Assembly (NCBI GenBank): GCA_035631315.1
Contig: DASQIZ010000109.1
Location: forward strand, 68,833-132,832
Reading direction: 5' to 3'
Length of the DNA stretch: 64,000 nucleotides
DNA from: 40CM-2-70-7 sp035631315
Lineage (GTDB): Bacteria > Gemmatimonadota > Gemmatimonadetes > Gemmatimonadales > GWC2-71-9
The translations under genes and the position numbers were made by a program. This document shows, piece by piece, positions 33,540-42,367 of this stretch (position 1 is the stretch's first letter; each line of letters opens with the position of its first letter). The notes under the pieces are model-generated. The model made no database searches. It was not told the DNA's origin and worked only from the letters and a program-made list of their open reading frames with translations.

Positions 33540-35216
33540 GTGCCACGACCATTCTCGCGGCTCCCCTGGCTCCTACTGATCGCCGCCATCGCGCTCAGCT
33601 GGAGTCTCGGCGGGCACCGGCTGCTCGATCCCGACGAGGGACGGAACGCCGAGGTGGCTCGTGAAATGGTGCGGACGGGCGACTTCGTCGTCCCCCACCT
33701 CGACGGCCTCCCCTATCTCGACAAGCCGGTCTTCTATTTCGCGGCCGCGGCGGTCTCGATGGAAGCCCTCGGCCCGACCGAGGCGGCGGCACGGCTCCCG
33801 GCCCTCCTGTTCACCCTCGCGTCGATCGCACTGGTGGTGTGGTGGGGCCGCAAGCGGTGGGGCGCCGAGGCCGGGTGGCTGTCGGGCATCGCCCTCGCGA
33901 CCATGCCGCTCGTCCTCGCGTTCGCCCGCGAAACCATCTTCGACAGCACCCTCGCCTTTTTCCTGACGCTCTCGATCATCGCGTTCGCCGAGGACCAGCC
34001 GGTCCTGGCGTGGGCCGCGATCGGCCTCGGCGGGCTGACCAAGGGGCCCGTCGCCATTCTCGTCCCGCTCCTGGCGATCGTGCCCTATGTCCTGCTCACG
34101 GGTCGCTCGCTCGGGCGCGCGTTCGCGTGGCGTGGACTGGTCGTGTTTCTCGTGATCGCACTGCCGTGGTTCGTGATCGTCACCGCACGTCACCCGGAAT
34201 TCCCCGGTTACGCATTCGTCCGCGAGACCTTCCAGCGGGTCACGACGAAGGGGTTCCATCGAACCGCTCCATTCTGGTACTACATTCCCATCGTGCTCGT
34301 GGGCGCCTTTCCGTGGATCGTTCCGGCCCTCGCGCAGCTCGGCCGCTGGCGCTGGCTCTGGGAAGCCCGTCTGGTGAACCAGACCGCCCAGGAAGCCATG
34401 CTCCTGCTGTGCTGGCTGATCGTGCCCCTGCTGTTCTTCTCACTCAACCAATCGAAGCTGCCGCACTACGTCCTGCCACTGCTTCCGGCCATCGCGCTCG
34501 CCGCCGGGTATGGGCTCTCGCGTCGAGGACTGACGCTCGGTGCGAAGGCGTACGTGCCGCTCGCGGTCCTGCTCGGCGGCGGGCTGATCACGCTGACCGT
34601 CTGGTCCCCCGCTCCGATTTCGCTGACGCCCGCCGAAAAAACCGCGATGCCGGCCGCGGCCCTCGCGCTCGGCCTGGTGCTCGCCGTGTCGGGACTCCTC
34701 GTGGCACTCGCGGTCCGCCGGGATACGCCGTCGTTGGGTGTGGCCGCATACGCGGCGGTGGTCATCGTCATTCCGGTCGCCGGAGGCACGCTGCTCCGCG
34801 CCGTCGGCGATGATCGCTCGTCCGCACCGGTGACTGACGCCGTGGCGGCGGCGCTTTCGCGATCCGCCGCCGCGGGAGCGCCGGCTCAGGTCGTGGGGAT
34901 CGGCGCATTCATTCCTTCACTGCCGTTCTACCTGCGCCGAACCATCCCGCTTGCGACCGCCACCGGCAAAGAGCTGACGAGCACCTACATCGCCGACTAT
35001 GCGGACCGGTTCCGCACCTTCCCGGGTTCACCCCTCCTCGCCGCCGACGCCTGGCGCGATCTCCTCGCCCGCTGTCCCCTGCCCACGATCTTCATCGCTC
35101 GATCCGGCGACCGGAATATCCGCGCCGCGCTCCACGGACGGCTCCCGCTCCTGGGGGAGGATGCCCGCTTCGCGGCGTATGGCCCCTGCCGCGGCAACCG
35201 TCCCGGCAATCGCTAG
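33540..35216 (+). CDS. GT39/ArnT-like membrane glycosyltransferase
   Basis: 558 residues with about 11-12 membrane helices. The first periplasmic loop contains LLDPDEGRNAEVAREMVRTGD and DGLPYLDKPVFYF, the conserved Asp-Glu and lipid-carrier binding features of ArnT and related GT-C enzymes, which transfer a sugar from undecaprenyl phosphate to lipid A or protein in the periplasm. The C-terminal 150 residues form a soluble domain. ArnT itself would modify lipid A with aminoarabinose; the other arn genes are absent, so the acceptor is open. The stop directly abuts the asnB start. Confidence 0.85.
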   Translation: MPRPFSRLPWLLLIAAIALSWSLGGHRLLDPDEGRNAEVAREMVRTGDFVVPHLDGLPYLDKPVFYFAAAAVSMEALGPTEAAARLPALLFTLASIALVVWWGRKRWGAEAGWLSGIALATMPLVLAFARETIFDSTLAFFLTLSIIAFAEDQPVLAWAAIGLGGLTKGPVAILVPLLAIVPYVLLTGRSLGRAFAWRGLVVFLVIALPWFVIVTARHPEFPGYAFVRETFQRVTTKGFHRTAPFWYYIPIVLVGAFPWIVPALAQLGRWRWLWEARLVNQTAQEAMLLLCWLIVPLLFFSLNQSKLPHYVLPLLPAIALAAGYGLSRRGLTLGAKAYVPLAVLLGGGLITLTVWSPAPISLTPAEKTAMPAAALALGLVLAVSGLLVALAVRRDTPSLGVAAYAAVVIVIPVAGGTLLRAVGDDRSSAPVTDAVAAALSRSAAAGAPAQVVGIGAFIPSLPFYLRRTIPLATATGKELTSTYIADYADRFRTFPGSPLLAADAWRDLLARCPLPTIFIARSGDRNIRAALHGRLPLLGEDARFAAYGPCRGNRPGNR

Positions 35217-37040
35217 ATGTGCGGGATCTTCGGAGTCGTTTCCCTTACCGGGCGTCGCCTTCGCCATCCCGAGTGTCTCGAACAGATGGCGGCGTCGTTG
35301 GCCCACCGCGGACCGGACGGCCAGCGGATCGTCGGACACGATCGCGCGCGCCTCGGAGCGCGGCGACTCGCCATCATGGACCTCACGACGGGCGATCAGC
35401 CATTCCAGAGTCCCGAGGGAGCCATCTGGATGGTCTGCAACGGCGAGATCTACAACGCGCCGGATCTGCGACGCGAAGCGGCGGCGTGGCAGTACCCGTT
35501 CCGCTCCACCGGGGACATCGAGACCATCGTTCCGCATTACGAGCGCTCGGGCGCCGACGTGGTACGCCACCTCGACGGCATGTTCGGCCTCGCGATCTGG
35601 GACGACCCGAAGCAGCGTTTGATCCTGGCGCGTGACCGCGCCGGCGAGAAGCCGCTCTTCTGGACGGTGGTGGGTGAGGAGCTCCGGTTCGCCTCGGAGG
35701 TGCAGGCGCTCCTCGTATTCCCCGATCAGCCCCGCCGCATCGACCGGAATGCCGCCGGCCTCTACACCGCCCTCGGCTACGTTCCCGCGCCGCACACCAT
35801 GATTGCCGGGATCTCGAAGCTCCCGCCCGGCGCTCTGCTGGAGGCATCGGATGGAAACGTCGCCGTCCGCGCGTACTGGAGCGCCGCGGAGGCCGCGCAC
35901 GGAAGCGACCGGCTCGAATCCGCCCACCAGCTGCGCGAGGCGCTGGTGAGCGCGGTGCGAAGGGAGCTGATGTCGGACGTCCCCATCGGGGTCTTCACGA
36001 GTGGTGGACTCGATTCGTCGTTTCTGGCCGCGGCGGCGGCGCACGCGATGCCCGGACACCGGATCCACACGTACGCCGCGCGATTTTCAGAACCGGGGTA
36101 CGACGAGAGCGACTTCGCGCTGGCCGTGACCCGGGATATCCACTCGATCCACCATCCCGTGACCGCCGATGACGCGTCACTGGGGCGCGCCTTCGAAGTG
36201 GTGACCTCCCGGCTCGCTGAGCCGGTCGGGGACCCGGCCATCCTCCCGACCTACCTCCTGGCTGAGGCCGCGCACGCCGACGTGAAGGTGGTCTTGTCAG
36301 GAGAGGGGGCGGACGAACTGTTCGGCGGGTATCCCACGCACCTCGGGCATCAGGCCGCGGGCCTGTACGGCCGCCTCCCGCGCGCCATCCAGGGGTTGCT
36401 CGCGAACGGCGTGCGGCGTTGGCCGACATCACCGGGCAAAGTCACGATCGAATTCCTGCTCAAGCAGTTCGTGGATTCCGCGGGGCGGCCGCTGCTCGAG
36501 CGCCACGCCGCCTGGTTCGGCGCCCTCGGGCCGACCGAAGACTCGGTGGCCGCATTCGCCGGGTTGCTCCGTGACTTCCCGGCAGCCCCCGACCTGGACC
36601 GCGTCCTCTGGCTCGACTTCCTCACGTATCTGCCGGACAACCTCCTGGTGAAGGTGGACCGCGGCACCATGCTGGCGTCCATTGAGGCACGCGCGCCGTT
36701 CCTCGATCGTGAGGTCCTCGAGTTGATTTTGCCGGTACCTGCGTCCCGCAAGGTGCGGGGGTGGGAGACCAAGGCGATATTGAAGGAAGCGGCGTGGGGC
36801 CTCGTGCCCGCGTACGTCATCGATCGCCGGAAGCGTGGCCTCTCGGTCCCCGTCGCGTCCTGGCTCAACGGTGCCCTGCGGGACCAGGCGGTGCGTTACT
36901 TCACGGCGCCGCGCTTCGGTGGAAACCGGGTGGCGGCCCTCTGGGCCGAGCACCGCGAGGGGAAAGCCAACCACGCCCGCAAGCTGTGGCCGATGCTGAT
37001 CGCCGAGCTGTGGGCCGACCGCTGGAATGTGAGTCTATGA
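35217..37040 (+). CDS. asnB: asparagine synthase (glutamine-hydrolysing)
   Basis: 607 residues with both halves complete. The glutaminase domain begins MCGIFG, where Cys2 is the nucleophile, and includes LAHRGPDGQ. The synthetase domain holds the PPi loop FTSGGLDSS (about residue 262) and LSGEGADELFGGYP. It makes asparagine from aspartate with ATP and glutamine nitrogen; related proteins amidate cell-envelope sugars or peptides, and the neighbouring GT39 gene would fit that. Lasso-peptide cyclases also share the synthetase half but lack an active Cys2 half, which is intact here. It overlaps the HD gene (ATGA). Confidence 0.92.
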   Translation: MCGIFGVVSLTGRRLRHPECLEQMAASLAHRGPDGQRIVGHDRARLGARRLAIMDLTTGDQPFQSPEGAIWMVCNGEIYNAPDLRREAAAWQYPFRSTGDIETIVPHYERSGADVVRHLDGMFGLAIWDDPKQRLILARDRAGEKPLFWTVVGEELRFASEVQALLVFPDQPRRIDRNAAGLYTALGYVPAPHTMIAGISKLPPGALLEASDGNVAVRAYWSAAEAAHGSDRLESAHQLREALVSAVRRELMSDVPIGVFTSGGLDSSFLAAAAAHAMPGHRIHTYAARFSEPGYDESDFALAVTRDIHSIHHPVTADDASLGRAFEVVTSRLAEPVGDPAILPTYLLAEAAHADVKVVLSGEGADELFGGYPTHLGHQAAGLYGRLPRAIQGLLANGVRRWPTSPGKVTIEFLLKQFVDSAGRPLLERHAAWFGALGPTEDSVAAFAGLLRDFPAAPDLDRVLWLDFLTYLPDNLLVKVDRGTMLASIEARAPFLDREVLELILPVPASRKVRGWETKAILKEAAWGLVPAYVIDRRKRGLSVPVASWLNGALRDQAVRYFTAPRFGGNRVAALWAEHREGKANHARKLWPMLIAELWADRWNVSL

Positions 37041-37612
37041 CCCGCGAAGAAGCGCTGGCGCTGATGCAGGAGTTCACCGCGTCCCCGTCGCTCCGGCAGC
37101 ACATGCTGGCGGTCGAAGGGGCGATGCGCGCATATGCCAGGAAGTCGTCGGAGGACGAGGAGGCCTGGGGTCTCGCGGGTCTGCTGCACGACTTCGACTA
37201 CGAGCGCTATCCCAACGACGCGCATTCGGCCACCGAGGAGCATCCGAGCTGGGGTGTGCGCCTGCTCCGCGAGCGCGGCGTCGCCGAGCCCGTGTGCCAG
37301 GCCATCCTGGGACACGCGGACTACACCGGCGTGTCGCGCGAGACGTCCCTCGCCAAGACGCTCTTCGCGGTGGACGAGCTCTGCGGGTTCCTGGTCGCCT
37401 GCGCCCTCGTGCGCCCGTCCAAGAGTCTCGGCGACCTCGAAGTCTCCTCGGTCAAGAAAAAACTCAAGGACAAGGCGTTCGCCCGCGGCGTGAACCGCGA
37501 CGACGTCCGCAACGGCGCCGAGCAGCTCGGCGTTCCGCTGGACGACCACATCGCCTTCGTGATCGGTGCCCTCCGCCCCATCGAGCGCTCGCTCGGCCTC
37601 GGCACGGCCTAA
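37037..37612 (+). CDS. HD-domain metal-dependent phosphohydrolase-like protein
   Basis: 191 residues. The HD pattern is spread as His in LRQHMLAVEGAM, His-Asp in GLLHDFDYERYP, and a later Asp in FAVDELCGFLVA, similar to the HDIG-type hydrolase family. His and Asp bind two metals for phosphate ester hydrolysis. A Lys-rich segment (SSVKKKLKDKAFARG) follows. No substrate is assigned. It is joined to asnB by ATGA and separated by 4 nt from the cardiolipin-synthase-like gene. Confidence 0.8.
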   Translation: MTREEALALMQEFTASPSLRQHMLAVEGAMRAYARKSSEDEEAWGLAGLLHDFDYERYPNDAHSATEEHPSWGVRLLRERGVAEPVCQAILGHADYTGVSRETSLAKTLFAVDELCGFLVACALVRPSKSLGDLEVSSVKKKLKDKAFARGVNRDDVRNGAEQLGVPLDDHIAFVIGALRPIERSLGLGTA

Positions 37613-37616
37613 CCGG

Positions 37617-38999
37617 GTGCCCGAAGCCGGCGCCGGCGTCTCACGGGCCCTCGACCGCGTGACCGGCACCCGGCCGATCCCGGGGAACGCACTGACGCTC
37701 CACACCGACTCCGCTCGCGCCCTTCAGTCGATGCTGGCGCTGATCGGCCAGGCCGACCAGTGGATCCATTTCGAGAACTACATCATCCGCGACGATGGCA
37801 CCGGACGCCGGTTCGCGGACGCGCTGTCGGAACGGGCCCGCGAAGGGGTGAAGGTGCGGGTGCTCTACGACGCGCTCGGCAGCTGGGGCACGTCCGGTTC
37901 GTACTGGAACCGCCTGCGGAAGTCCGGCGCCGAAGTGCGCGCCTTCAACCCCTTCTTCCGTGGTCGCCCCTTTCATCTTCTACGGCGTGACCACCGCAAG
38001 CTCCTGGTGGTCGACGGGGACCGTGCGATGGTGGGGGGGCTGTGCATCGGCGACGAATGGGCGGGAGACCCGGCGAAAGGGCGGCAACCCTGGCGCGACA
38101 CCATGATCGCCCTGCGCGGCCCCGCGGCCGCCGGGCTCGATGCGACGTTCGGCCGCGTCTGGCGGCGGGCCGGTGATCCGCTGCCGGCGGACGAGTTCAA
38201 CAGCTCTCCGAAGGAAGCGGGATCGACCGCCGTCCGAGTCGTCGAAGGCGTGCCTGAGGGTGCGCGGGCCTGGCGTGCGGTCGGACTCCTGCTCACCACG
38301 GCGACCGAACGGCTCTGGTTGACCGACGCCTACCTGGTGGCCCCGGCCACGCTGTTCGCCGGACTGGTGGATGCGGCGCGGGACGGCGTGGACGTCCGGA
38401 TTCTCGTCCCCGGCGCGACCGACATCGCGGTGGTACGCGCCATGACCCGCATCGGCTACCGGGATCTGCTCAACGCCGGCGTGCGGCTGTTCGAGTGGCA
38501 GGGTCCGATGCTGCACGCCAAGACCCTGGTGGCGGACCGGCAGTGGGTACGGATCGGGTCGAGTAACATCAACGTCTCGAGCCTGCTCGCGAACTATGAG
38601 CTCGACGTCCTCGTCGACGACGAAGCACTCGCGGCCCAGATGTGCGAGCAGTTTCATCGCGACACGGCGGGCTCGAGCGAAGTCGTGCTGGTCGCGCGCC
38701 GGCGGTGGCCTCCGCGGCTCACGGACGCCGCCGTCGTGGAGCCCACCGTCCCGCATCAGCCGTGGCCATTGGAACGGGCCCGCAAGGGCATGGTTACGTT
38801 GCGTCAGGTCGCGGGCGGACTCCGGCGCCGCCTGGGATGGGGGGCGGCCGCCCTCGCCTCCGGAATCGGCGCGTTGTTGCTCATCTTTCCAGAAGTGATG
38901 AGCGTCACGTTGGCGGTCCTGGCCTTCTGGTTGGCCCTCGTGTTCGCGTGGTATTCCCTGAGTCGCCGGGGCCAGTCCCGGAGTGCCGATGTCCCGTGA
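37617..38999 (+). CDS. phospholipase D-family cardiolipin synthase-like protein
   Basis: 460 residues with two HKD motifs: RRDHRKLLVVDGDRAMVGG (about residues 120-140) and LHAKTLVADRQWVRIGSSNIN (about 298-320), the pair required for phosphatidyl transfer. The order and the lack of N-terminal helices resemble ClsB. Unlike ClsB, the C-terminus carries two hydrophobic segments (about 400-450) that should anchor it in the membrane. GTG 37617 was chosen because it is 4 nt after the HD stop and no ATG is near. The 3-prime end overlaps the sigma factor gene by 11 nt. Confidence 0.85.
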   Translation: MPEAGAGVSRALDRVTGTRPIPGNALTLHTDSARALQSMLALIGQADQWIHFENYIIRDDGTGRRFADALSERAREGVKVRVLYDALGSWGTSGSYWNRLRKSGAEVRAFNPFFRGRPFHLLRRDHRKLLVVDGDRAMVGGLCIGDEWAGDPAKGRQPWRDTMIALRGPAAAGLDATFGRVWRRAGDPLPADEFNSSPKEAGSTAVRVVEGVPEGARAWRAVGLLLTTATERLWLTDAYLVAPATLFAGLVDAARDGVDVRILVPGATDIAVVRAMTRIGYRDLLNAGVRLFEWQGPMLHAKTLVADRQWVRIGSSNINVSSLLANYELDVLVDDEALAAQMCEQFHRDTAGSSEVVLVARRRWPPRLTDAAVVEPTVPHQPWPLERARKGMVTLRQVAGGLRRRLGWGAAALASGIGALLLIFPEVMSVTLAVLAFWLALVFAWYSLSRRGQSRSADVP

Positions 39000-39576
39000 T
39001 CCCCAACCCCAGGTAGGGGGTGCGCGTATAGAACACCGGGATGAGGCCGAGCTCGTCACCCGGTCGCTGGCCGGCGACCGGGCGGCGTTCGGTGCTCTGG
39101 TGGACAGGTATGCGGCGCAGGCCCGGCGGGTCGCGCGGGCGGTTCTTCGGGACCCCGACGATGCCGATGACGCCGCACAGGACGCCTTCCTTTCGGCGCT
39201 GGTCAAGCTGGAGCAGTACGATCCGCGCCGGCCGTTCGGTCCCTGGTTGATGCGGATTGTGGCCAATGCCGCCACCGATCGGCGCCGTCGGCGCTCGGTG
39301 CGTAGTGCCGAGCCCCTCGACCCGGGTGTGGTCGGTGGCGGGCCCAGGCCCGATACCGCGGCGGAGCGCAGCGCGCTCTCGGAGCGGCTGCGCCAGGCGC
39401 TGGCCGAGCTCCCCGAGCGGCGGCGGCTGGCTGTCGTGCTGTTCGACGTCGAGGGGTATTCACACGCGGAGATCGCGGGGATGCTGAAGATTCCCGAAGG
39501 TACGGTGCGGTCGGAAGTGTTTCACGCGCGACGCAAGCTGCGCACGTTACTGGAAGACTGGAGGGAGCCGTCATGA
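38989..39576 (+). CDS. ECF-family RNA polymerase sigma factor
   Basis: 195 residues. Region 2 runs from FGALVDRYAAQARRVARAVL to FGPWLMRIVANAATDRRRR (-10 recognition); region 4 from LPERRRLAVVLFDVEGYSHAEIAGML to VRSEVFHARRKLR (helix-turn-helix for -35). The two are joined by a short Pro/Gly linker. It is followed at once by a small membrane protein (ATGA overlap) and a sensor-like protein, the arrangement of the CnrHYX system, and then by a tripartite export operon that it could control. ATG 38989 lies within the end of the upstream gene. Confidence 0.93.
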   Translation: MSRDPQPQVGGARIEHRDEAELVTRSLAGDRAAFGALVDRYAAQARRVARAVLRDPDDADDAAQDAFLSALVKLEQYDPRRPFGPWLMRIVANAATDRRRRRSVRSAEPLDPGVVGGGPRPDTAAERSALSERLRQALAELPERRRLAVVLFDVEGYSHAEIAGMLKIPEGTVRSEVFHARRKLRTLLEDWREPS

Positions 39577-39929
39577 TGGAAGAGCTGCCGTTCGATCACG
39601 AGCCGGATATCCAGCTGGGTGCCGCGCTGCGTCAGGCGCTCGAGCCCGCAGGGCACGAGGCGTTCGTCGCGCGCGTGATGGCCGGTGTGTCCACGCCCAA
39701 AGCCGGGTCGTGGGACGTGCTGGCGGGCTGGGCGGGGCGCGGCATTGCCGCCGCTCTCCTGGTCGCGCTCGGCGCCGGGTTCGCCGCGGGGCGCGCCCTG
39801 CAGCCCGCGTCCGCTTCGATCGAAGAAGGCCTGATGAGCGCGCCGGCCGATTCCGGCACGGCCGCGGCCGCGCTGGTGCGGGGCAACAATCCTCCGGACG
39901 CGAGCATCGTGTTCGCGGTGCGGCCATAA
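39573..39929 (+). CDS. putative single-pass anti-sigma factor
   Basis: 118 residues. The first 50 are acidic/amphipathic and cytoplasmic in prediction, followed by one membrane helix (GIAAALLVALGAGFAAGRAL, about 57-76) and a short periplasmic tail. Size and topology match CnrY-type or zinc-finger-free anti-sigma factors, and it is the next gene after the ECF sigma with a 4-bp overlap and a strong ribosome site (GGAGGGAG, 39560-39567). No conserved anti-sigma motif is recognised, so the role rests on position and topology. Confidence 0.6.
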   Translation: MMEELPFDHEPDIQLGAALRQALEPAGHEAFVARVMAGVSTPKAGSWDVLAGWAGRGIAAALLVALGAGFAAGRALQPASASIEEGLMSAPADSGTAAAALVRGNNPPDASIVFAVRP

Positions 39930-39934
39930 CGCCG

Positions 39935-40324
39935 ATGTTCAACCGCTCGAAGGCACAGGCGCTCGCGTTGCTCATCGCGGTGTTCGTGGTGGGCGGTGCC
40001 GCGGGGTGGGAGATCGATACCTGGGTCCACCGCCCCCGTCCCCACGGCCCCGATGCGTTCGTGAACTACCTGACCGGGGAGCTGAAGCTCGACTCCCGGC
40101 AACGGGATTCGGTCCGGGCCGTATTGATCCGGCACAAGCCCCAGATGGACAGCATCTGGAAGGACGTCCACACGCGGGTGGATTCGCTCCGCCACGTCAT
40201 GCGGGGGGAAATCTTCACCCACCTGACCGATGCCCAGCGGACGAAGTACCTGCAACTCGTCGCGGAGCAAGCGCATCAAAGGGGTGACTCCACCCGCGAC
40301 ACGACTCATGGAGGCAGAAACTAG
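39935..40324 (+). CDS. CnrX/Spy-like periplasmic sensor protein
   Basis: 129 residues. An N-terminal membrane helix (QALALLIAVFVVGGAAG) is followed by a helical periplasmic domain with LKLDSRQRDSVRAVLIRH and FTHLTDAQRTKYLQLV, the LTxxQR repeats of Spy, CpxP and the heavy-metal-resistance (CnrX) family. His residues at the start (WVHRPRPHGP) and at the C-terminus (AHQRGD ... THGG) could bind a metal. It lies after the sigma and anti-sigma genes, as CnrX does beside CnrY and CnrH. Function inferred; not tested. Confidence 0.65.
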   Translation: MFNRSKAQALALLIAVFVVGGAAGWEIDTWVHRPRPHGPDAFVNYLTGELKLDSRQRDSVRAVLIRHKPQMDSIWKDVHTRVDSLRHVMRGEIFTHLTDAQRTKYLQLVAEQAHQRGDSTRDTTHGGRN

Positions 40325-40325
40325 A

Positions 40326-41624
40326 ATGCGGTTGAGCATCCTTGTCACCGGTCTGATTCTCTCGGGCGCGACCGTGTCGGCGCAGACGCCGGCGCCGCGT
40401 CCGGATTCAGGTCCGCCCACCGTCACCCTGGCCGACGCGATTCAACGTTCGCTCGCGATCCAGCCGGCGATGGTGACGGCGGTCGGCAATCAGCGCAACG
40501 CCGGCGCTTCCAAGTCCTCGGCGCTCGGCACGTTTCTCCCGTCGGTGACCGCGGGCTGGTCTGCTTCGAAGAGCAGTCAGGCCCGGTTCGACGCGAACCG
40601 CGCGGTGTCCCTGCCCCCCGTCTGGAACTACGGGTACAACCTCAATGCCTCGGTGGACCTGTTCGACGGACTCCGCCGGATCTGGAATGTGAAATCCGCC
40701 AGCGCCGTCCAGGATGCGGCGGATGCCGGATACGTGAGCCAGCGCTTCGTGACCGAGCTGCAGACCAAGCAGGCGTACTTTGCGGCACTCGCCAATCAGG
40801 AGCTCCTGCGTGTGGCCCAGGCCCAGCTCCAGCGGACGGAGCAGGAGCTGAAGGCCGCGAATGACAAGCTCAAGTTCGGAGCCGCGACGCGCGCCGACTC
40901 GCTCACCGCTGCCGTGGACCACGGCAATGCCGAGGTCGCGTTGCTCCAGGCCCAGGCCAATCTGGTCGGTGCGCAGGCGACCCTGGCCCGGCAAATCGGT
41001 GTGAACGGTCTGGTCCAGCCGGTCGCGGATTCGACGCTCCCCGCGCTCCCCGACACCACGGGCTTCGTCGGCTCGGCCATCGAAAACGCGCCGCTCGTCC
41101 AGCAGGCTGACGCGCAGGCCAGCTCAGCACGCGCGAATGTGCTGTCGGCGCGCTCGCAATATCTGCCGTCATTCAACGTCTCGTTCGGCGATAACCGGAG
41201 CGATACGACGTTTGGCGGCGGGTTCATCGATCACAAGGTCACGCAGTGGCGGTTCGGCGCGTCATGGACCCTGTTCAACGGGTTTGCCCGGGAGCAGAGC
41301 CAGGTGTCGGCGAACGTCAGCCGCGACATCGCGGCAGCGACCGCGGCCGACACCCGGCGCAACGTCGCCGCCCAGTTGACGCAGCAGGTCGCGGCGCTGG
41401 TGGCGGCGTATCACCAGATCGCGATCGCACAGGAGAATCAAGCCTCCGCAGCCGAAGCGCTCCGGGTTCAGCAACAGCGCTATGCCGCGGGCGCCGGACT
41501 GCTGCTCGATCTCCTCACCGCGGAAGCGAACCTGACGCAGGCCGAGGCGACGTTGATTCAGGCCCGGTTCACCTACCGGACGACGCGCGCCACCATCGAG
41601 AGCCTGGTAGGGAAAGAGCTGTGA
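40326..41624 (+). CDS. TolC-family outer membrane efflux protein
   Basis: 432 residues with a cleavable signal (MRLSILVTGLILSGATVSAQ), no lipobox. Two OEP repeats are visible, for example ALADQ-type coiled segments around LLQAQANLVGAQATLARQIG and LLDLLTAEANLTQAEATLIQARF, which form the periplasmic tunnel. A ribosome site GGAGG (40310-40314) lies 11 nt upstream of ATG 40326. It is the outer membrane part of the export system formed with the next three genes, to which it is coupled by GTGA. Confidence 0.9.
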   Translation: MRLSILVTGLILSGATVSAQTPAPRPDSGPPTVTLADAIQRSLAIQPAMVTAVGNQRNAGASKSSALGTFLPSVTAGWSASKSSQARFDANRAVSLPPVWNYGYNLNASVDLFDGLRRIWNVKSASAVQDAADAGYVSQRFVTELQTKQAYFAALANQELLRVAQAQLQRTEQELKAANDKLKFGAATRADSLTAAVDHGNAEVALLQAQANLVGAQATLARQIGVNGLVQPVADSTLPALPDTTGFVGSAIENAPLVQQADAQASSARANVLSARSQYLPSFNVSFGDNRSDTTFGGGFIDHKVTQWRFGASWTLFNGFAREQSQVSANVSRDIAAATAADTRRNVAAQLTQQVAALVAAYHQIAIAQENQASAAEALRVQQQRYAAGAGLLLDLLTAEANLTQAEATLIQARFTYRTTRATIESLVGKEL

Positions 41625-42367
41625 TCGCCACCGCTGCTCCCGTACCGGAGTTCCAGACCGGCGATACGCCGCTCCCCGATGTCGTCATCCTGACGCACCG
41701 GCTGACGCGCGAGTACGTCATCGGATCGGAGACCGTGCGCGCGTTACGCGGGGTAGATCTCCAGATCCGGAAAAACGAGTTCGTCGCGATCATGGGCCCG
41801 TCGGGCTCGGGCAAGTCGACCTTCATGAACATGATCGGCTGCCTCGATACCCCGACGGAAGGCGAGTACTGGCTGAATGGGCAGAAGGTGAGCGAGCTCC
41901 AGGACGACTCCCTGGCCCGGATCCGGAACAAGGAGATCGGGTTCGTCTTCCAGACCTTCAATCTCCTGCCCCGTGCCAACGCGCTTCACAACGTGGAGCT
42001 GCCGCTGATCTACGCCGGCGAGAAGTCGCGCGCCCGGCGGGACAAGGCAGCCGCGGCCCTCGAGAACGTCGGACTCGGCAACCGGATGGACCACCGCCCC
42101 AATGAGCTCTCGGGCGGACAACGCCAGCGCGTCGCCATCGCGCGCGCCCTGGTGAACGATCCCAGCATTCTGCTCGCGGACGAACCGACCGGGAACCTCG
42201 ACTCGACCACCGGCAACGACATCATGCGGTTGTTCGAACAGTTGTGGGAAGCGGGACAGACCATTGTGCTGGTGACGCACGAACCCGACATCGCGGCCCG
42301 CGCGCACCGGCAGATCCACCTGCTCGACGGCAAGATCGAGCGTGACGAGAGGACGGAATCGAAGTGA
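41621..42367 (+). CDS. ABC transporter ATPase, MacB/LolD type
   Basis: 248 residues. Walker A is GPSGSGKST, signature LSGGQRQRVAIARAL, Walker B ILLADEPTGNLDS and the switch His lies in VTHEPD. The DEPTGNLD form is typical of the MacB/LolD/FtsE group, which act with FtsX-like permeases on envelope export rather than import. It is coupled by GTGA overlaps both to the TolC gene and to the adaptor gene. Together the products form a MacAB-TolC-like machine. Confidence 0.93.
   Translation: MIATAAPVPEFQTGDTPLPDVVILTHRLTREYVIGSETVRALRGVDLQIRKNEFVAIMGPSGSGKSTFMNMIGCLDTPTEGEYWLNGQKVSELQDDSLARIRNKEIGFVFQTFNLLPRANALHNVELPLIYAGEKSRARRDKAAAALENVGLGNRMDHRPNELSGGQRQRVAIARALVNDPSILLADEPTGNLDSTTGNDIMRLFEQLWEAGQTIVLVTHEPDIAARAHRQIHLLDGKIERDERTESK

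Noticed and set aside
35217..37040. Asparagine synthase as a lasso-peptide cyclase partner of the PqqD/HPr-kinase-like genes
   Set aside because: Its glutaminase half is intact with Cys2, it lies 25 kb away, and its neighbours are envelope genes, so it is an ordinary AsnB-type enzyme.
39041..39043. ATG after a TATAGA box as an alternative start for the sigma factor
   Set aside because: This ATG is in a different frame from the sigma factor, and the other frame gives no recognisable protein.
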